NCBI RefSeq assembly: GCF_918731615.1
Contig: NZ_OU957226.1
Location: 372,001-436,000, forward strand
Length of the DNA: 64,000 nt
From: Flavobacterium sp. CECT 9288
Lineage (GTDB): Bacteria > Bacteroidota > Bacteroidia > Flavobacteriales > Flavobacteriaceae
Reading direction: 5' to 3'
The position numbers and the translations under genes were made by a program. Positions 60,714 through 64,000 of this stretch are shown in pieces (within the stretch, counting starts at the first letter, position 1; the number at the start of each line of letters is the position of its first letter). The notes below the pieces were generated by a model. It was not told the DNA's origin. It ran no database searches and worked only from the letters and a program-made list of their open reading frames with translations.

Positions 60714-61703
60714 TTAATCTCGATAGGTATCAAAAAGGTATTGAAGCGTTTCGGGAATATTATTGGCCTGCATTTCGGGATAGGTAATTTTGAGGTTTAG
60801 CCAGTTTGAAATTATACTATCAAATTCTTTATCGACGGTATACACTACCGGAACGCCAAGTTTTTTTAATGCTGCGGCGTTACATTCTTGCTCGTAATGA
60901 TTGCGAATTGGGATACTCAATACTTTCTTCTTGAGGTATAGTGCTTCGGCAGGAGTTTCAAAACCGCCGCCCGTAATAATTCCGTCACAAGTGATGAGGC
61001 TCTTATTGAATTGTTTTTGGTTAACGGGATAATAGGTAATATTTTGAATGGTGTGTTTGTGAGTTACGCTGCTAAGGAACCAATGAAATGTTACATCGTG
61101 TAACTTTTGAAACGCTTTTTCGAGACAGTCTTGGTCAAAAGATGGTAAATAAACAGTGATATGTTGTAAATTTTGGGGATTGGCTTCAATTATTTTGTCC
61201 TTGATCATGGGAGGCCTTATGAAGCTGTCGTAGTTTTCAAAGTGCAAGCCAATGTTCTTTGGCGCTTTAGCATAATGCTGTAAAATGAGTTCGCCCATGA
61301 TGTTTTTTTTATCGGGTCTGGGAGTGTTTTTAGAGAGGAAACTGGCTTGATGTCCCAATTGAACCGAATGGACGTTTTGCATTTTACAAGCTAGAGATGT
61401 GATGGCGTCAAAATCATTGATTACCACATCGTAGTCTTTAAGTGGTAGTGCATCAGCGTCTTTATAGATTTGGCGTGGTTTTATGTTTTTTGCAATATTC
61501 CAGTAATCGAGTCCGCCACACTTACTGTAGTACAAACTGCAACCATTGCTTTTATAGCGAATAGGTATTTTAAGATCTAAGCTTGCATTGTTGCCACTCA
61601 AGAAGAAATCTACTGTGCCGTATTGAAGTAAATATGGGTATAATTGTGTAGCTCTACTGATGTGGCCGTTTCCTGTGGCTTGAATGGCATAAAATATTTT
61701 CAT
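60714..61703 (-). CDS. Glycosyltransferase, MGT/MurG-like fold
   Basis: The 329-residue protein begins MKIFYAIQATGNGHISRATQL, a GT-B N-terminal Rossmann start. The C-terminal donor-site region is CDGIITGGGFETPAEALYLKKKVLSIPIRNHYEQECNAAAL. This G-G-x-E-x3-A layout and terminal IPxxxHYEQ are typical of GT28/MGT-like enzymes. Donor and acceptor unknown, probably a lipid or polysaccharide precursor. It is followed by the family A repeat. Confidence 0.88.
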   Translation of the reverse strand: MKIFYAIQATGNGHISRATQLYPYLLQYGTVDFFLSGNNASLDLKIPIRYKSNGCSLYYSKCGGLDYWNIAKNIKPRQIYKDADALPLKDYDVVINDFDAITSLACKMQNVHSVQLGHQASFLSKNTPRPDKKNIMGELILQHYAKAPKNIGLHFENYDSFIRPPMIKDKIIEANPQNLQHITVYLPSFDQDCLEKAFQKLHDVTFHWFLSSVTHKHTIQNITYYPVNQKQFNKSLITCDGIITGGGFETPAEALYLKKKVLSIPIRNHYEQECNAAALKKLGVPVVYTVDKEFDSIISNWLNLKITYPEMQANNIPETLQYLFDTYRD

Positions 61704-61934
61704 ATTGTTTTTTTGGTTGCGAAAAATAGACCCTCATTACTAATTCATTTATCCTAAGTTGGCTTTGTGGCAAGAACTTTGTTTGTGAAATAGCAGTATT
61801 AATAACATGACATATAATCTCTAGCTAAAGTAATAGTAACATGTTATGGGAAAGTTTTTTTAAGTTTTCTATTTCATTATACTTTTAGTTGTAATGTTGG
61901 CTCATAATCTTTTCACATCCTTATATAAATTTCT

Positions 61935-61942
61935 TATTTTTG
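61935..61942 (+). promoter_or_regulatory. Possible -7 box giving a leaderless transcript
   Basis: TATTTTTG ends 4 bp before the ATG at 61947; no TTG at -33. Confidence 0.35.
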
Positions 61943-61946
61943 AAAA

Positions 61947-62597
61947 ATGAAACAAATTCTTTATTCTTTTTTATTGCTACCAATGATGATGTGGTCTCAA
62001 TCCAATTTTGAAAAAGCAGAGAAACTTTTCAAGGATGAAAAATACAGTCAGGCAGAAGTTCTTTTTGAAGGTATTTTGAAAACCAATCCTACTGATACTA
62101 AGGTTATAGAATACCTAGGCGATATTGCGGGTCAATCTAAATCATGGGATAAAGCGATAGTCTATTATAAAAAGCTCAAAGTGCTTAAGCCTACTGAGGC
62201 AGATTATCATTATAAATATGGTGGTGCGCTTGGTATGAAAGCCAAGACCGTGAATAAGTTTAAAGCGCTTGGAATGATTGATGAGGTTAAATCTTCATTT
62301 GAAAAAGCCATTGTATTAAACCCAAAGCATATTGACTCCCGATGGGCATTGATAGAATTGTATATTCAGTTGCCTGGAATTGTTGGCGGAAGCGAGTCTA
62401 AAGCGATTAAATATTCCAATGAATTAGCAAAATTATCACCTGTAGACGGCTACCTTTCAAGAGGGCATATTGATGAATATTTTGAACGATACGCTGCTGC
62501 AGAAAATCAATATAAAAAAGCCATTCAGGCGGGTAGTACAAAAGTAGGTTCCCAAAAATTAGACAATTTATACAAACATAAATTAAAGAAAACGTAA
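61947..62597 (+). CDS. Exported tetratricopeptide-repeat protein
   Basis: The 216-residue protein has a signal peptide (about 1-17, ending MMWSQS) and at least three TPR-like helix pairs. Examples are KLFKDEKYSQAEVLFEGIL, KSWDKAIVYYKKLKVLKP and KSSFEKAIVLNPKHIDSRW. It has no catalytic residues and probably acts as an adaptor in the periplasm. It precedes the Mpl/MurC-like ligase on the same strand by 61 bp. Confidence 0.88.
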   Translation: MKQILYSFLLLPMMMWSQSNFEKAEKLFKDEKYSQAEVLFEGILKTNPTDTKVIEYLGDIAGQSKSWDKAIVYYKKLKVLKPTEADYHYKYGGALGMKAKTVNKFKALGMIDEVKSSFEKAIVLNPKHIDSRWALIELYIQLPGIVGGSESKAIKYSNELAKLSPVDGYLSRGHIDEYFERYAAAENQYKKAIQAGSTKVGSQKLDNLYKHKLKKT

Positions 62598-62658
62598 TAA
62601 TCTCACTCCGTTATTTGGCTGTGGCCAATGCGCAAATAAAATTCAGAAAAATATAAAT

Positions 62659-64000
62659 ATGGAAACTACACATCCAAATTCTAACCAATCAGTATTAAGT
62701 TCAAATACATCCAACCATCTCCATTTCATAGCAATAGGAGGTAGCGCCATGCATAACTTGGCACTTGCTTTGCACAACAAGGGATATAAAGTTACAGGTA
62801 GTGACGATGCAGTTTTTGAGCCTTCGAAATCACGGTTAGAAAAAAAAGGATTACTTCCGCAAGAGATGGGTTGGTTTCCCGAAAAAATAACACAAGATAT
62901 TGAAGCAATTATTTTGGGTATGCATGCCAAAGCTGATAATCCTGAATTACTACAAGCACAAGCTTTAGGGTTAAAAATATATTCTTATCCAGAATTTTTA
63001 TACGAGCAATCAAAAAACAAAACTCGCGTAGTGATAGGAGGTTCTCACGGAAAGACTACTATAACATCTATGATTTTGCACGTGATGCATTATCATAATA
63101 TTGCTGTAGATTATATGGTAGGAGCGCAACTTGAGGGTTTTGATACGATGGTGCACTTGACAGAAGAAAATGATTTTATGGTACTTGAAGGGGATGAGTA
63201 TTTGTCGTCACCTATAGACAGGCGTCCTAAATTTCATTTGTATCAGCCTAATATTGCTCTAATTTCAGGTATTGCTTGGGATCACATAAATGTTTTCCCG
63301 ACTTATGAAAATTACGTGGAGCAGTTTGAAATTTTTATTGATAAAATTACGAACGGTGGAATATTAGTGTACAACGAAGACGATGCCGAAGTGAAGCGCG
63401 TTGCTGAGGCTGCAACAAATCCGATCCGTAAATTAGCCTATGCTACACCTCAATATATAGTTAGTGATGGAGTAACACTTTTAGAAACTCCAGAAGGGGA
63501 CATGCCGATTGAAGTGTTTGGTGCGCACAATTTAAATAATTTGGCTGGTGCCAAATGGATTTGCCAAAACATGGGTGTTGATGAAGCTGATTTTTACGAA
63601 GCAATCGCTAGTTTTAAAGGAGCAAGTAAGCGTCTAGAGAAAATAGCCGAAGGAAAAGGAAAAGTAGCCTACAAAGATTTTGCACACTCACCAAGTAAAG
63701 TAGCAGCCACAACTAAAGCAGTAAAAGAACAATACCCAAATCGTAAATTAGTAGCCTGTTTAGAATTGCACACCTACAGTAGTTTGAATGCGGAGTTTTT
63801 AAAAGAATATGAAGGAGCGCTGGAATATGCTGATGTAGCAGTTGTGTTTTACTCGCCTGATGCTGTAAAAATCAAACAACTGGAAGAAGTAACTTATGAT
63901 CAAATAGCCAAAGCTTTTAACAGAGAAGATTTGATTATTTATACCAATCCACAAGATTTTAAAAACTATTTGTTTAATCTTGATTTAGACAATTCAGCTT
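62659..64000 (+). CDS. Mpl/MurC-family peptidoglycan ligase (3' end cut by window)
   Basis: The frame starts at ATG 62659 and runs open to the window end (about 447 residues, C-terminus missing). The N-terminal Rossmann segment HLHFIAIGGSAMHNLALAL, P-loop VIGGSHGKTTITSM, LEGDEYLSSPIDRRPKFH and IALISGIAWDHINVFPTYEN are those of Mur ligases. The DRRPKFHLYQP stretch and the H-N-L-N-N-L-A-G motif favour Mpl (UDP-MurNAc:tripeptide ligase of cell-wall recycling) over MurC, but MurC cannot be excluded. With AnmK in the same window it would fit muropeptide recycling. Confidence 0.9.
   Translation, partial: METTHPNSNQSVLSSNTSNHLHFIAIGGSAMHNLALALHNKGYKVTGSDDAVFEPSKSRLEKKGLLPQEMGWFPEKITQDIEAIILGMHAKADNPELLQAQALGLKIYSYPEFLYEQSKNKTRVVIGGSHGKTTITSMILHVMHYHNIAVDYMVGAQLEGFDTMVHLTEENDFMVLEGDEYLSSPIDRRPKFHLYQPNIALISGIAWDHINVFPTYENYVEQFEIFIDKITNGGILVYNEDDAEVKRVAEAATNPIRKLAYATPQYIVSDGVTLLETPEGDMPIEVFGAHNLNNLAGAKWICQNMGVDEADFYEAIASFKGASKRLEKIAEGKGKVAYKDFAHSPSKVAATTKAVKEQYPNRKLVACLELHTYSSLNAEFLKEYEGALEYADVAVVFYSPDAVKIKQLEEVTYDQIAKAFNREDLIIYTNPQDFKNYLFNLDLDNSA

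Noticed and set aside
1..64000. CRISPR arrays, prophage or integrative element backbone
   Set aside because: No regularly spaced repeats, integrase, phage structural genes or conjugation genes were found; the only mobile element is the IS3 copy.

Overview
The window looks like a chromosomal segment of a Flavobacterium-type member of the Bacteroidota. The reasons are the low GC content, the near absence of Shine-Dalgarno sequences, -7 boxes of the form TAnnTTTG (several with TTG or TTTG exactly 19 nt upstream), tightly packed flavobacterial housekeeping genes, and two families of short intergenic repeats that I recall from flavobacterial genomes. No plasmid or phage backbone is visible. The window cuts the first gene (ABC permease) and the last gene (Mpl/MurC-like ligase).

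Layout. 1-6431: an MFP/ABC efflux operon (adaptor, ATPase, truncated permease) diverges from a sigma54-type response regulator and its histidine kinase; twin palindromes and a partial sigma54 promoter lie between them. 6432-11355 is an accessory, decaying region: a gene-free stretch, a c-type-heme lipoprotein, a small gene broken by a one-base homopolymer change, and a degraded outer-membrane-protein gene with several frame breaks. 11389-16726: tRNA-Val, folC, exbB-exbD, and an IS150-type IS3 element sitting in the loop of the terminator shared by exbD and the convergent tonB. 16754-30225 is mainly metabolic and envelope housekeeping: amino-acid dehydrogenase, AnmK, acyl-CoA dehydrogenase, DinB, NRDE, an ATP-grasp enzyme, LysE-like exporter, M28 peptidase, SDR, SprT-like protein, MlaE/MlaF-type lipid transporter, glycosyltransferase and methyltransferase. 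30297-38667: a repeat element, a KAS III-like enzyme, a secreted protein, an M48 protease, gcvP and a UbiA-like membrane protein. 38650-42436 is a compact six-gene operon behind a GbsR/MarR-type regulator, with identical palindromic operators before the operon and before the regulator gene.

42737-48993 is the most striking region. The purine genes purK and purE are separated by an SMC/ABC-type ATPase gene followed after 3 bp by an HNH-nuclease gene. This pair has the layout of a Septu (PtuA-PtuB) anti-phage module. A RelE/ParE-type toxin-antitoxin pair lies on the other side of purE, so a small defence island is embedded in a purine-biosynthesis transcription unit. 49097-53245: a helical-repeat protein, then hpt, adk, a CNNM/CBS protein and obgE. 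53311-59817: a giant alpha-2-macroglobulin-like protein with a SusC-style carboxypeptidase-like domain and TonB plug inserted in it. 60043-64000: a DUF962 protein, a second copy of a dispersed repeat, a glycosyltransferase, a TPR protein and the start of an Mpl/MurC-family ligase.

All functional names come from motif recognition by eye; no database search was run.
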